A DNA stretch of 64,000 nucleotides from Maricaulis sp017643475 (lineage in GTDB: Bacteria > Pseudomonadota > Alphaproteobacteria > Caulobacterales > Maricaulaceae): assembly GCF_047123815.1 (NCBI RefSeq), contig NZ_CP138920.1, positions 1,426,001 through 1,490,000 on the forward strand, given 5' to 3'. Of this stretch, positions 52,306-61,600 are shown piece by piece. The notes below the pieces were generated by a model. The model was not told the origin of the DNA, ran no database searches, and worked only from the letters and a program-made list of their open reading frames with translations. The position numbers and the translations under genes are program-made. Positions within the stretch are counted from its first letter, which is position 1. Each line of letters begins with the position of its first letter.

Positions 52306-53145
52306 TTATTCCCAGGCGATACGTTCACAAATATCGCGGAGCATGAGTGTCAGTTCGGCGTCAGTCCCGCCGTGCTCCGCGACATCGACAGGCTTTGCAA
52401 AGTCCAGTCGATACTTCGCGCCCTTCTTGCCCATCAGACCGTGGAAGATGGTCATGTCCTTTAGCTCCTCGTTTATCTGGGCAAGCAGGTAATAGAGGAG
52501 GGGCATGCGCTGGCGAACGGCGAGAGGGATAATCGGGGCCTTGAACTTGCGCGCCATGCTGACGGCCGTCGGGTGCCAGACCTTGTCCTTGAGCCGCCGC
52601 TCTTTCCAGTTCCACTCGGACATGCGTCCCGACGGAAAGATCACCACGCACTTGCCCGCCTTGAACTCGGCGAATGAACGCTTGAGCAATTCGCGTGACT
52701 GGGAGCGGTTTCGTTCATTGTCACGCCATTCGACCGGAATGATGCGCTCTTCCAGCCCGTGACAGACCTTGAGGGCATCGCGATTGGCGAAATAGACAGC
52801 ATCCGGTCGCCGGGCCCTGATCGCGTCCCAGAGTGCCAACCCATCTGCAATCCCGCCGGGGTGATTGGCGACGATCACACATGCCCCCTCCTTGGGAATG
52901 TGCTCGAGCCCCGTCACATCCGTGTCCAGCGCGAGGAATTGGGACATCCATTCCAGGCATTGCGTGCCGGTCAGCCCGGCAATTTGGTCCGCCATCCACA
53001 CCGCACGCCTGTAGCCAAGCATGGGATATCCCACCGCCTTGATCATCGGCCACAGAGGCGTGTGGATCAGTTTCGGTGCCCGGTCCTCGATCAGCGCGTC
53101 AACGACATGCTGCTCGGAAATGTAGACGGAATCAGTGTTTTCCAT
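52306..53145 (-). CDS. Lysophospholipid-type acyltransferase
   Basis: Starting from ATG 53145, 279 residues. The acyltransferase motifs are CVIVANHPGGIADGLALWD (block I, with H and D spaced by five rather than the usual four), ERIIPVEWRD, and VVIFPSGRMSEW (block III). It resembles the GlmU-distant 1-acyl-glycerol-phosphate/ornithine-lipid acyltransferase-like proteins of alphaproteobacteria. The acyl acceptor is unknown. The HxxxxxD spacing is a notable variation. Confidence 0.78.
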   Translation of the reverse strand: MENTDSVYISEQHVVDALIEDRAPKLIHTPLWPMIKAVGYPMLGYRRAVWMADQIAGLTGTQCLEWMSQFLALDTDVTGLEHIPKEGACVIVANHPGGIADGLALWDAIRARRPDAVYFANRDALKVCHGLEERIIPVEWRDNERNRSQSRELLKRSFAEFKAGKCVVIFPSGRMSEWNWKERRLKDKVWHPTAVSMARKFKAPIIPLAVRQRMPLLYYLLAQINEELKDMTIFHGLMGKKGAKYRLDFAKPVDVAEHGGTDAELTLMLRDICERIAWE

Positions 53146-53289
53146 GCGTTGAACAAACTCCCAGCGCCTGTTTCGTGCAAGTCCGAACTGGCGATCGGGC
53201 CACAAAGGTTAACACGGTGTTTACAAACTGGCCCGGCATTTGCGTTGACCAGGGCAGGATTAACCGAGTGTTCACCATCGGGACGAGCC

Positions 53290-53856
53290 ATGACCAAGAC
53301 AGACACCCTGCCTGCCGGAAGCTTAAGAAAACTCCCAACCCAGCGCGAAAACGCCCGCGACGATCTCGTTGCAGACTATGTCGGCCTTCTCATGGACGAG
53401 ACCAGCCGAGCCTTGCAGCTGGGGGAGAGCTGGATCGGCGCAGAGTGCGAGCGCCGCAAGGCTATTCTGGACACAACGGTGGGCGGTGACACAACTCCGC
53501 TCGATCTGCTGATCCTCGGCGATAAACTGGGCTTCTCCACGATGGCAGAACACTGGGCCACGGCCAGTGCTCGTCTCAAGATTGGCGGAGTGCTGTTGGT
53601 GAGCGCCGCCTCCCAGGCACCTGCGGCGCGCCTGTGCGACACCCTGTTCATCGACCCCAACTGGGCCTTCGAGGACATGATCGGTGGCGAAGTCGCCGTA
53701 TTCCGTCGCATCCGCAAACCGCGGACGCAGCCGGACACGCTCAAGCCTGTCACGACGGACACGCCTGCGGCCACGGAGAAACCGGCAGGGCTGATGTCCG
53801 GCGTCATGCGGACCTTGTTCAAGGATCGCTCAGCACCGCTAGACCGGACGCGCTAG
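53290..53856 (+). CDS. Hypothetical protein resembling the C-terminal half of a class I methyltransferase
   Basis: The 188 residues begin at ATG 53290. The middle part reads LDLLILGDKLGFSTMAEHWATASARLKIGGVLLVSAA and then DTLFIDPNWAFEDMIGGEVAVFRRI. This matches the second half of Methyltransf_24-type SAM methyltransferases (strand-4 Asp loop, RLKxGG helix, then a terminal xVAVFRR strand). The SAM-binding glycine loop is absent, and the usual Asp-His pair is replaced. The N-terminal 50 residues look helical. It could be an inactive remnant or a scaffold; function unknown. Confidence 0.65.
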   Translation: MTKTDTLPAGSLRKLPTQRENARDDLVADYVGLLMDETSRALQLGESWIGAECERRKAILDTTVGGDTTPLDLLILGDKLGFSTMAEHWATASARLKIGGVLLVSAASQAPAARLCDTLFIDPNWAFEDMIGGEVAVFRRIRKPRTQPDTLKPVTTDTPAATEKPAGLMSGVMRTLFKDRSAPLDRTR

Positions 53857-53930
53857 TCACCCGTCGCGATGTCGCAAAACTTTCACGTAATTTCGATCTA
53901 ACGGTCATGCTTACGCCTTAACAGGCAGAC

Positions 53931-54275
53931 ATGACTGACCGTTTGAGTATTTCCGGTTTCTCGGCGCTTTCGCACCCTGTTCGTCTGGCCCTGTTCCGGA
54001 CGCTGTGCCAGCGCGCGCCCGATACCGTGTCCGCAGGCGAACTCGCCAGCGGTTTCGACATCCCGCCATCGACGATGACGGGTCATCTCCAGGCGCTGGA
54101 ACGCGCCGGCCTGATCCGCTCCCAGCGGCGCTCTCGCTTCATGCTGTACTCCCTGGATCATGACGGCACCCGGCAATTCCTGACATTCCTGCTCAAGGAT
54201 TGCTGCGGTGATCAGCCGGATCTGCTAGCGGGTCTCGTTGAAAACAACGCAACCGTTCTCCAGGAAGCTTCATGA
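53931..54275 (+). CDS. arsR: ArsR-family arsenic-responsive repressor
   Basis: The 114-residue winged-helix protein has FSALSHPVRLALFRTL, ASGFDIPPSTMTGHLQALERAGLI and a beta wing RSQRRSRFMLYSL. Adjacent cysteines Cys91-Cys92 (KDCCGDQPD) near the C-terminus, with Cys26, could form the As(III) site, as in the alphaproteobacterial ArsR type that binds metal at the C-terminal end. It is the first gene of an arsR-arsC-aqpS operon, with an overlap of four bases to the next gene. Confidence 0.9.
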   Translation: MTDRLSISGFSALSHPVRLALFRTLCQRAPDTVSAGELASGFDIPPSTMTGHLQALERAGLIRSQRRSRFMLYSLDHDGTRQFLTFLLKDCCGDQPDLLAGLVENNATVLQEAS

Positions 54276-54769
54276 CCTCGCGCCCTGTGTCGGTACTTAT
54301 TCTCTGCACCGGCAATTCAGCTCGATCCATTCTCGCCGAAGCGCTTCTGCAGGGCCTTGCCGGGGATCGCATCATAGCCCTGTCGGCGGGCTCGCAGCCG
54401 AAAGGCGAAGTACATCCGGCGGCGCTGGAGCTGCTGCGGGCGCGTGGTTTCGATATCGGCGGTTTCCGCTCGAAAAGCTGGGACGAGTTTGACGATGCCA
54501 GTTTTGGCGGCCAGCTGGACTTCGTCTTCACCGTTTGTGACAGCGCAGCGGCAGAGGCCTGCCCGGTCTGGCCGGGTCATCCAATGACCGTGCACTGGGG
54601 CATTCCGGACCCCGCTGCGGTCGAGGACGCGGGTCCAGAGCAGCGCCGGGCTTTTGAAATCGCCTACGATCAGCTTAAACAGCGCATTAAAGCCTTCCTG
54701 GCCATCGACAACCTCGATCCGGCCCGCGAAGGCCTGAAGGCCGAGCTCCAGGCAATCGGTCGTCTCTGA
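54272..54769 (+). CDS. arsC: Thioredoxin-coupled arsenate reductase (low-molecular-weight phosphatase fold)
   Basis: The 165-residue protein has the P-loop LILCTGNSARS with catalytic Cys12, then SAGSQPKGEVHPAALELL, and a downstream Cys in FTVCDSAAAEACPVWPG. The latter provides the resolving cysteines of the thioredoxin-coupled enzyme. The aspartate in WGIPDP acts as general acid. It reduces arsenate to arsenite. The ATG overlaps the arsR stop. Confidence 0.9.
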   Translation: MTSRPVSVLILCTGNSARSILAEALLQGLAGDRIIALSAGSQPKGEVHPAALELLRARGFDIGGFRSKSWDEFDDASFGGQLDFVFTVCDSAAAEACPVWPGHPMTVHWGIPDPAAVEDAGPEQRRAFEIAYDQLKQRIKAFLAIDNLDPAREGLKAELQAIGRL

Positions 54770-54782
54770 GGGACGCAGACAC

Positions 54783-55424
54783 ATGATCGCACGCGCACTG
54801 GCCGAAGCCATCGGAACTTTCTTCCTGCTCGTCGCCGTCATCGGCAGCGGCATTATGGCAGAGAGTTTGACCAATGACATTGCCCTGGCCCTGCTGGCCA
54901 ATGCCCTGGCAACAGGTGCAGCGCTGGTCGTGCTGATCACCACATTGGGTCCGGTCTCCGGCGCCCATTTCAACCCGGCCGTCTCGCTGGTGATGCTGCT
55001 GCGCGGAGAATTGAAGTCGAGCGAAATGGCGGTTTACATCGCCTCCCAGATTGGCGCCGGTCTGCTGGCAGTGCTCGTCACGCATTTCATGTTCGAACAC
55101 AGCCTGCTCCAGTTCTCGACAACTTCACGCACCGGCCTGGCGCAATACGGATCGGAATTCCTCGCTACTTTTGGTCTGGTTTTCTTCATTCTCCTCGGTG
55201 TCAGGCACAATGCCCGCGCCGTGCCATGGATCGTCGGCCTATACATTACCGGCGCCTACTGGTTCACTTCTTCAACAAGCTTCGCGAATCCAGCCGTCAC
55301 CATTGCCCGCAGCTTCACGGACACGTTTGCCGGCATAGATCCCGGCCACGCCCCGCTCTTCATCGTCATGCAGATTCTCGGTGCGATCGCGGCCTGGCTC
55401 GTAGCCAAACCGCTGACGCGCTAG
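54783..55424 (+). CDS. aqpS: Aquaglyceroporin-type channel (AqpS-like)
   Basis: The 213-residue MIP family channel has six helices and both NPA boxes in GAHFNPAVSL and SFANPAVTIARSF. In Sinorhizobium meliloti the homologous gene stands in an arsenic operon beside arsR and arsC and lets arsenite flow out along its gradient; the same order here supports that role. It ends overlapping the convergent lipoprotein gene by four bases. Confidence 0.87.
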   Translation: MIARALAEAIGTFFLLVAVIGSGIMAESLTNDIALALLANALATGAALVVLITTLGPVSGAHFNPAVSLVMLLRGELKSSEMAVYIASQIGAGLLAVLVTHFMFEHSLLQFSTTSRTGLAQYGSEFLATFGLVFFILLGVRHNARAVPWIVGLYITGAYWFTSSTSFANPAVTIARSFTDTFAGIDPGHAPLFIVMQILGAIAAWLVAKPLTR

Positions 55425-56164
55425 TCGATATCGGTTCCGATCCCCGGACCACCGCGGCCACCTGGACCACCTCGCCCGCGATCACCCCGACCGCCACGTC
55501 CCTGTCCGCGCTGGCGCGTTCCAGCACCAACCCTGCGGTCCTGTACCAGTTGAGCGCATTCCGGTGTCAGGGCTTCCGCCTGCATGGGCTCGACGACAAA
55601 TATCGCCGCCTCCTCAAGAATCCCTGCCCGTTCAGACACGCTGACAGCAGCAAGCAGGTTGGCCTCCAACGTGTCGGGAATGCGGTTGATGCCATAGGCC
55701 CGATCCCGCGAGTTTCGTGTATAGACGCTGGCCCAATAGACCCCGCGCTCGATCGCTTGCGGTGATCCGACATCCCAGTAGGCGCGCGCCAGCTCAGCCT
55801 GGGCAGCGCCCCAGCCGGCACTGGCCGCAATCTCGAGGCGCTCGAAACCCTCGGTCAGATGTTCCGGTCGCATGATGTCGGGCGTGGTCTCGGCATCCGC
55901 CAGACGTATAAGGCTGTTTCCGGCCAGGTATTGTGCGATCTCATACCCGTGACCTTGTCCAGCGACGCAGCGCAGGATCGGCAGGGCGGCGTCGTATCGT
56001 TCACGGTCGACCAGGCGTGACGCCAGTGTAAATCCCGAAACCGGGCCCGCTCCGGCTTGCCCGGGCGCTTCTGCCCGACGTTCACCGCGTCGTCCTTCAG
56101 GCCCCGAGGTTGAACAGGCGGCCAGCAGAGTGACACTGGCGATGACTGAAATGGATCTAAACAC
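55421..56164 (-). CDS. Lipoprotein with helical repeats and Gly/Arg-rich tail
   Basis: The 247 residues include a lipoprotein signal (LLAAC, Cys at about 17). The segment LTEGFERLEIAASAGWGAAQAELARAYWDV resembles Sel1/TPR-type helical repeats, as does YDAALPILRCVAGQGHGYEIAQYLAG. The last 35 residues are a Gly/Arg repeat (RGQGRGGRGDRGRGGPGGRG), likely disordered. It is probably an outer-membrane or periplasmic protein-interaction module. No specific family assigned. Confidence 0.72.
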   Translation of the reverse strand: MFRSISVIASVTLLAACSTSGPEGRRGERRAEAPGQAGAGPVSGFTLASRLVDRERYDAALPILRCVAGQGHGYEIAQYLAGNSLIRLADAETTPDIMRPEHLTEGFERLEIAASAGWGAAQAELARAYWDVGSPQAIERGVYWASVYTRNSRDRAYGINRIPDTLEANLLAAVSVSERAGILEEAAIFVVEPMQAEALTPECAQLVQDRRVGAGTRQRGQGRGGRGDRGRGGPGGRGGPGIGTDID

Positions 56165-56225
56165 GCTTGTCTCCGGATCTGTGCCCCGCAGTTCTACGCA
56201 GGAAACACAACAGTCCGTCGCGCAA

Positions 56226-56256
56226 AAAGAAACACCCGGCCGATTGGCCGGGTGTT
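56226..56256 (-). terminator. Rho-independent terminator of the autotransporter gene
   Basis: A perfect 11-bp stem (56231-56241 with 56246-56256, loop GATT) is followed on the minus strand by a T-rich stretch (TTTCTTTTTG). It lies 24 bases after the autotransporter stop. Confidence 0.85.
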
Positions 56257-56279
56257 CCCTTAAGACTCATGCATCGTGA

Positions 56280-59200
56280 TTAGAACGGCATGCTGATGCC
56301 GATGGATGCACCGCTGTGGTCAATCATCTTACGGCGGTCCTCAATAAAGGCGCCAAAGCTGAAGGTCAGTCCGTTTTCGAACTCACGCTCGACCCCGACG
56401 GAGAACTCGTGCCAGGCCGAGTTCACATCGATGCGCTCCACAGCACCAAAGCTTACGCCCGGCGCGCCCTGGAAGGACGCAGAGTAGGACTCGATCTCGT
56501 CACCGTAATCCGTCGCCGCACCGATATAGGCAACCGGCGTGAAGCCAGCGAAGGTGCGCTGGGTGCTGAGATTGAAACCGATACGAGCGATAGAGCTGTC
56601 GACGGAACGACCGTCAATGATCAATGCTGGCGTGGATTGAACCGCCTGCACGCTATAGTCGAACGAAGTCGAGACATAGCTGGCAGTCGGAACAACCTGG
56701 ATCGCCGCGTCTTCACCGGTCAGGCGGAAATCAGCGACGAGACCGAATGTGGTCGCCTCGCCGTCCATGTCCGCTGGAACAGCAGATGCCGCGGAACCAA
56801 TGAGAACCGCACGATCCGCATCGATTTCATTGTCACCGAAGCTGTAGAAAGCGGACACGCCCATACGATCGCCCTGGTAACCACCAAAGAGGCTGTACTG
56901 CGTCGTCGTGGTCTTGCTCGTCAGCGACGGCAGGTTAGCCGGGTTGTCCATTTCAGAGCTGGCGAAACCGAACGCCGCACCGACCGACCAGCCGGAATCG
57001 AAGTTGGCTTCCAGACCGAACAGCGAGAACTCGCCGTCCAGCTCTGCAGTGCCGGCACCTTGGATGAGATCCACATCAGCGCCGATAACACCTACTTCTG
57101 CGAAGGCACGCAGGCCCGGACGGGTCGCCTCGTGATCACCACCATGGTTGTGGCGGAAGATCATCTTGGCACCAGCCTGCTGCAGCGGGTTGGTCGACCC
57201 GTCACGCTGCATCTCGGCAGATTGCATGGCGACAGCAAGATCCATCGCCGTGGAACCGCCGCTGCTGCGGATCTGGCCCATCAGGGCTTCGCTGAGCGTG
57301 TCAGAATGCACGCGGGCGGAGCGATCAAACATCACGGATTCAAACGGAGACAGTGAGTTCAGAGCTGCCCCGAGCGAGTCACCGGACAGCAAGTCCAGAC
57401 GGCCATAGATGGCAGACAGGGCATCATAGTCCGTGTCACGAGCCGCATCCAACGCACCACCGAGGCTCGACTGGAAGGCGTTGGTATAGGTCACCTGCGT
57501 GCCGAAGCTATCAGCAGTGAGTTCAAGGTCGGCCTGACCGGCTGTGAGGTTCACCACCGGACGCAGAACACCCGGCAGATCAGTGACGCTTGCGAAGTTG
57601 CCGATGATGGAATCCGCCGTCAGGAAGGTGAATGTGTCACCGTAGCGCGGCAGATAACCACCCAGCGGATTGAAGACCAGACCACCATCAAGCGATACAT
57701 CACCCGTGACGTTCAGGGTCGAGGAATCGGTGCCGTCAACATTGATCACAAGCATGCCTGCGCTGGACTGAACGTAGTCACCCCAGACATCAAGCGTGCC
57801 CGTGGACGACGCGGTACCCGGCATGACAGCGCCACCAATATTCCAGAGCGTCATGGTGTTGAGCGTGCCGGTACCGGTCAGAAGACCACCGGTCAGCATG
57901 TATTCGCGCGCATTCACGCGACCGCGCAGATCCACAATACCAGCAGACTGGTTGAACGAGATCAGCGTGTTGAAGGTCCAATCGGCGCCGATGTCAAAGC
58001 GTGCATTCGCATGCGACACGGTCATTGTGTCGACTTCGACATTCATATCGAGCGTCGTCGTACCTGCATTCGACAGATTCACGTTGAAGAAACGTGCGAC
58101 GCTGGAGCTCGGATCATTGAAGGTGCCGTAGGTGCCGAAATGGTTGTTCGGAACCCAAGTACCCGGCGCGAGGTTCGAGGCGACACCGGTCAGACCGTCC
58201 TGGGTCGCAACAACACCACCGAAATTGGCGGCCAGATTAACATCCTGCACCTGGACTTCAGACGCTTTGTCACCCGGTGCCGTGGATACAGGCACGTTAT
58301 TGTCCTGGACCTGTACGCCGGAACCCTTGCCAGTCAGACCCGGCAGATCCGCTACGCCGCGGAAATTGATGCCCAACCCAGCTGCAAGGGCAGCGAGTTG
58401 CTCGGCGTTCGGAGCCTGCGGCGCCGGAGGATTGCGGTGTGCATTCACTTCCGTGTCGAAAATCGTGCCAAAAGCACCATCCGTTGCGGTCATCGCCTCG
58501 ATGGCGCTGGTCGGAGCCGTCGTGGACAGGCCGTTGACCGCATTACCGTTCTCATCGAGCACGAAATAGTTCGGATCCAGAGTCTGTTGCCAACGCGATG
58601 TGTCAGACCAGACACCGTCGCCCTCAGCCGCGGACGCGTAGACGTTCGGGTTCTGCGCGACAATCCAGTTCTGGTAGAGGAAGAGCGGATTATAATAGCT
58701 GATGTCGCCATAACCGCCATTCGGGCTGGTGAAGGTCCAACCGCCGGACAGAACGCCCAGGATCAGGTCCTGGCCGTTGAAGTTCGAGAAGAGCGCACTA
58801 CCGGAATCGCCGCCTGCCGTACCGGCCTCACGAGCGGTCGCATCACCCGGGAACCAGTCCATATGATCACCGATCGCGATCGCGGAAGTGAAATCGAAGG
58901 TGGTGACACCAGCGAAGGGCGGCGTTGCACAGGTGATGTCATTCGGGCCCAGGTAAACCGTGCCGCGCGTACAATCATTCGCATTGCGATCCGGGCGATC
59001 GAAATCGGTATGATACATCATCTGCGAGCCAGACGGTCCGACGATGCTGGACCAGCTGCCCGGTGCAATACCGAACGTCGCGGTGAGGAAATCATCTTGG
59101 GAAATCAGCGCGTCGACCATGTTCTCACCGGCGCGACGTTTCCAGTCGATACCACCGACCGGGACAGTGCTGCCCGTACCATTGCCGCCGTAACCGACCA

Positions 59201-59726
59201 TGTCGACGTGACGCGCTTCGCTGATCGCGGAGAAGAGCATACCATAGGTCGGCAAGCCGATCGCCGGCGTGTCCAGCGTCGCCATAGCTACGTCGGCACC
59301 CGGGAAAGAAAATCCGGTGTCCAGAACAGTTTGATACTGGAGGACGTTATAGACATGCATGTCCGGGTTGGACTGGAAGCTGTTGGCGAACCAGTTCTGG
59401 AAACCCGGCAGGGCATCCACGCCGAAGCTGAACGCCATCGGAATGGACCCGAACGTGCCGAACTGGGCATTCGGTGCGTTATCCGCACAGTGCGCAGCAA
59501 AAATGACCGTCCGTGCGTTGACCAGCTGACCGGTACAGACAAATCCGCCCGCATACATCATGCCGACGCCGGACCATCTGTTTTCCGTATCGACCATTCC
59601 GTCGACACCAACATCATCACGACCCGGCAGGGCGTGCGCGGTACTGGCGGCCATCGCCAGGATTGTTGCAGATGCAGTGATATTTAGAGCGCGCTTGAAC
59701 GTGCTCCCGAAGCTCTTTTTGGACAA
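56280..59726 (-). CDS. S1 serine-protease autotransporter (type Va secretion)
   Basis: The preferred start is TTG 59726, seven bases after AAGGGGGA, giving 1148 residues; an ATG at 59750 is possible but badly placed. A signal peptide ends at about residue 31 (STAHA). The passenger is a trypsin-like protease: catalytic His in VIFAAHCAD, Asp in PGADVAMATL and Ser in TAGGDSGSALF. A beta-helix-like region follows, with adhesin-type repeats such as GGLLTGTGTLNTMTLW. The last 280 residues are an autotransporter barrel ending in Phe. It would carry its protease to the cell surface or release it. It is monocistronic, with a terminator behind it. Confidence 0.88.
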   Translation of the reverse strand: MSKKSFGSTFKRALNITASATILAMAASTAHALPGRDDVGVDGMVDTENRWSGVGMMYAGGFVCTGQLVNARTVIFAAHCADNAPNAQFGTFGSIPMAFSFGVDALPGFQNWFANSFQSNPDMHVYNVLQYQTVLDTGFSFPGADVAMATLDTPAIGLPTYGMLFSAISEARHVDMVGYGGNGTGSTVPVGGIDWKRRAGENMVDALISQDDFLTATFGIAPGSWSSIVGPSGSQMMYHTDFDRPDRNANDCTRGTVYLGPNDITCATPPFAGVTTFDFTSAIAIGDHMDWFPGDATAREAGTAGGDSGSALFSNFNGQDLILGVLSGGWTFTSPNGGYGDISYYNPLFLYQNWIVAQNPNVYASAAEGDGVWSDTSRWQQTLDPNYFVLDENGNAVNGLSTTAPTSAIEAMTATDGAFGTIFDTEVNAHRNPPAPQAPNAEQLAALAAGLGINFRGVADLPGLTGKGSGVQVQDNNVPVSTAPGDKASEVQVQDVNLAANFGGVVATQDGLTGVASNLAPGTWVPNNHFGTYGTFNDPSSSVARFFNVNLSNAGTTTLDMNVEVDTMTVSHANARFDIGADWTFNTLISFNQSAGIVDLRGRVNAREYMLTGGLLTGTGTLNTMTLWNIGGAVMPGTASSTGTLDVWGDYVQSSAGMLVINVDGTDSSTLNVTGDVSLDGGLVFNPLGGYLPRYGDTFTFLTADSIIGNFASVTDLPGVLRPVVNLTAGQADLELTADSFGTQVTYTNAFQSSLGGALDAARDTDYDALSAIYGRLDLLSGDSLGAALNSLSPFESVMFDRSARVHSDTLSEALMGQIRSSGGSTAMDLAVAMQSAEMQRDGSTNPLQQAGAKMIFRHNHGGDHEATRPGLRAFAEVGVIGADVDLIQGAGTAELDGEFSLFGLEANFDSGWSVGAAFGFASSEMDNPANLPSLTSKTTTTQYSLFGGYQGDRMGVSAFYSFGDNEIDADRAVLIGSAASAVPADMDGEATTFGLVADFRLTGEDAAIQVVPTASYVSTSFDYSVQAVQSTPALIIDGRSVDSSIARIGFNLSTQRTFAGFTPVAYIGAATDYGDEIESYSASFQGAPGVSFGAVERIDVNSAWHEFSVGVEREFENGLTFSFGAFIEDRRKMIDHSGASIGISMPF

Positions 59727-60068
59727 GGCTATCCCCCTTATGTTTTTCATGGTCCGCGGCAGGACGGAACATCGAGCACTAACCCTCGCGACCGGACAGG
59801 CAGCTCCCGGTAGCGCGACCGTCGGTTGCCGCATACTCATATTCTATAGACTTGTCGATATGGCACGTTCGTCAAGTCGAATTAACCATCCGCAATACTT
59901 CTTTTCACCAGGCGTTGTTCTGGTGCAACGATTACCGGTTTTCAGTCGATGACAAGATCGGGAAGTGCGGCTGCCTCTGCTCGACACAGGCTTCCAGCCG
60001 TATTAAGGGAGCCGCAAAGATCTTGCCCGTTCTGGGCACGTATTAGAACTATCAGGGGAGAGACGCGC
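59727..60068. other. Intergenic region between autotransporter and mmsA
   Basis: This 342-base region separates two divergent genes and must hold both promoters. It carries an imperfect inverted repeat (CACCAG, eight bases, CTGGTG) at 59906-59925. No sigma-factor motif could be assigned with confidence, and no further gene was seen. Confidence 0.5.
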
Positions 60069-61568
60069 ATGAGCCGCGAGATTCATCACTTCGTGAACGG
60101 CAAATCCCATACCGGCAATTCCGGTCGTTATGGCGATGTCTTCAATCCCAGCACTGGCGAGGTGCAGGCCCGCGTCCAGCTCGCGACGACCGACGAGGTT
60201 GCCAATGCCGTGGAAGGTGCCAAGAAGGGCCAGGCGGTCTGGGCGGCCATGAACCCGCAGCGCCGCGCCCGCGTCCTGATGAAATACAAGATGCTCGTCG
60301 AAGCCGAGATGGACAGCCTGGCTGAACTCCTCTCCTCCGAGCACGGCAAGGTCATCGCCGACGCCAAGGGCGACCTGATCCGCGGTCTCGAGGTTGTCGA
60401 ATTCGCCATGGGCGTGCCGCACCTGCTAAAGGGCGAATACACCGAGAGCGCCGGCACCGGTATTGACGTCTATTCCATGCGCCAGCCGCTGGGCGTGGTC
60501 GCTGGCATCTCGCCGTTCAACTTCCCGGCCATGATCCCGATGTGGTTCATGGGCATGGCGCTGTCCACCGGCAACGCCCTCGTGCTCAAGCCGTCGGAGA
60601 AGGACCCGTCCGTTCCCGTCCGTCTCGCCGAGCTGTGGATGGAAGCGGGCCTGCCGGAGGGCGTGCTGCAGATCGTCCACGGCGACAAGGAAGCCGTCGA
60701 CGCCCTCCTGCACCATGACGACATCAAGGCTGTCAGCTTCGTCGGCTCCTCCAACATCGCCCAGTACATAGCTGCAACCTGTGCTGCCAATGGCAAGCGC
60801 TTCCAAGCCATGGGCGGCGCCAAGAACCACGGCATCATCATGCCGGACGCGGACATGGACCAGGTGGTCAAGGACTTCCTCGGCGCGGCTTACGGGTCTG
60901 CCGGCGAACGCTGCATGGCGCTGCCGGTCGCGGTTCCGGTTGGCAAGGATACGGCGGATGAGTTCGTCGCCCGCATGAAGGAAGAAGCCCAGAAGCTGAA
61001 CGTCGGCGTCTCTACTGACCCGGACGCACATTACGGTCCGGTTGTCAGCGCGGCTCACAAGGCCAGCATCGAAAACTGGATCAGCAAGGGTGTCGAGGAA
61101 GGCGCGGACATGCTGCTCGACGGGCGCGGCTTCTCGCTACAGGGACACGAAAAGGGCTTCTTCATCGGTCCGACCCTGTTCGACCATGTCACCCCCGAGA
61201 TGACCTCCTACCAGGAAGAGATCTTCGGCCCGGTTCTACAAGTGGTTCGCGCTGCCGATCTGGAAGAGGCCGCCGCTCTGCCAAGCCAGCACCAGTATGG
61301 CAATGGCGTCGCCATCTTCACGCGCAACGGCCTGGCCGCGCGCGAGTTCGCTTCCAAGGTCAATGTCGGCATGGTCGGCATCAATGTGCCGATCCCGGTT
61401 CCTGTGGCCTACCACTCCTTTGGTGGCTGGAAGCGCTCCGCCTTCACCGACACCAACCAGTACGGTACGGATGGCATCCGCTTTTTCACCAAGATCAAGA
61501 CGGTGACCCAGCGCTGGCCATCCGGCGAGATTGGGGACCAGGCCTTCGTCATTCCGACGATGCAGTAA
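60069..61568 (+). CDS. mmsA: Methylmalonate-semialdehyde dehydrogenase (CoA-acylating)
   Basis: From ATG 60069 the protein is 499 residues of the aldehyde dehydrogenase superfamily. MmsA-specific features: FVNGKSHTG at the N-terminus, SPFNFPAMIPMWF with the oxyanion Asn151, FQAMGGAKNHGII where other dehydrogenases have a catalytic Glu, and catalytic Cys282 in SAGERCMALPVAV. It oxidises methylmalonate or malonate semialdehyde to propionyl- or acetyl-CoA in valine, thymine or myo-inositol breakdown. No other genes of those pathways adjoin it. Confidence 0.93.
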   Translation: MSREIHHFVNGKSHTGNSGRYGDVFNPSTGEVQARVQLATTDEVANAVEGAKKGQAVWAAMNPQRRARVLMKYKMLVEAEMDSLAELLSSEHGKVIADAKGDLIRGLEVVEFAMGVPHLLKGEYTESAGTGIDVYSMRQPLGVVAGISPFNFPAMIPMWFMGMALSTGNALVLKPSEKDPSVPVRLAELWMEAGLPEGVLQIVHGDKEAVDALLHHDDIKAVSFVGSSNIAQYIAATCAANGKRFQAMGGAKNHGIIMPDADMDQVVKDFLGAAYGSAGERCMALPVAVPVGKDTADEFVARMKEEAQKLNVGVSTDPDAHYGPVVSAAHKASIENWISKGVEEGADMLLDGRGFSLQGHEKGFFIGPTLFDHVTPEMTSYQEEIFGPVLQVVRAADLEEAAALPSQHQYGNGVAIFTRNGLAAREFASKVNVGMVGINVPIPVPVAYHSFGGWKRSAFTDTNQYGTDGIRFFTKIKTVTQRWPSGEIGDQAFVIPTMQ

Positions 61569-61572
61569 CAAG

Positions 61573-61600
61573 AAAGCCGCCCCTAGAGGGCGGCTTTTTT
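61573..61600. terminator. Bidirectional terminator
   Basis: A 10-bp stem (61573-61582 with 61588-61597, five-base loop) followed by six T serves mmsA. The convergent small gene ends inside the loop (stop at 61583-61585), and the stem is T-rich on its other side too. Confidence 0.85.
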
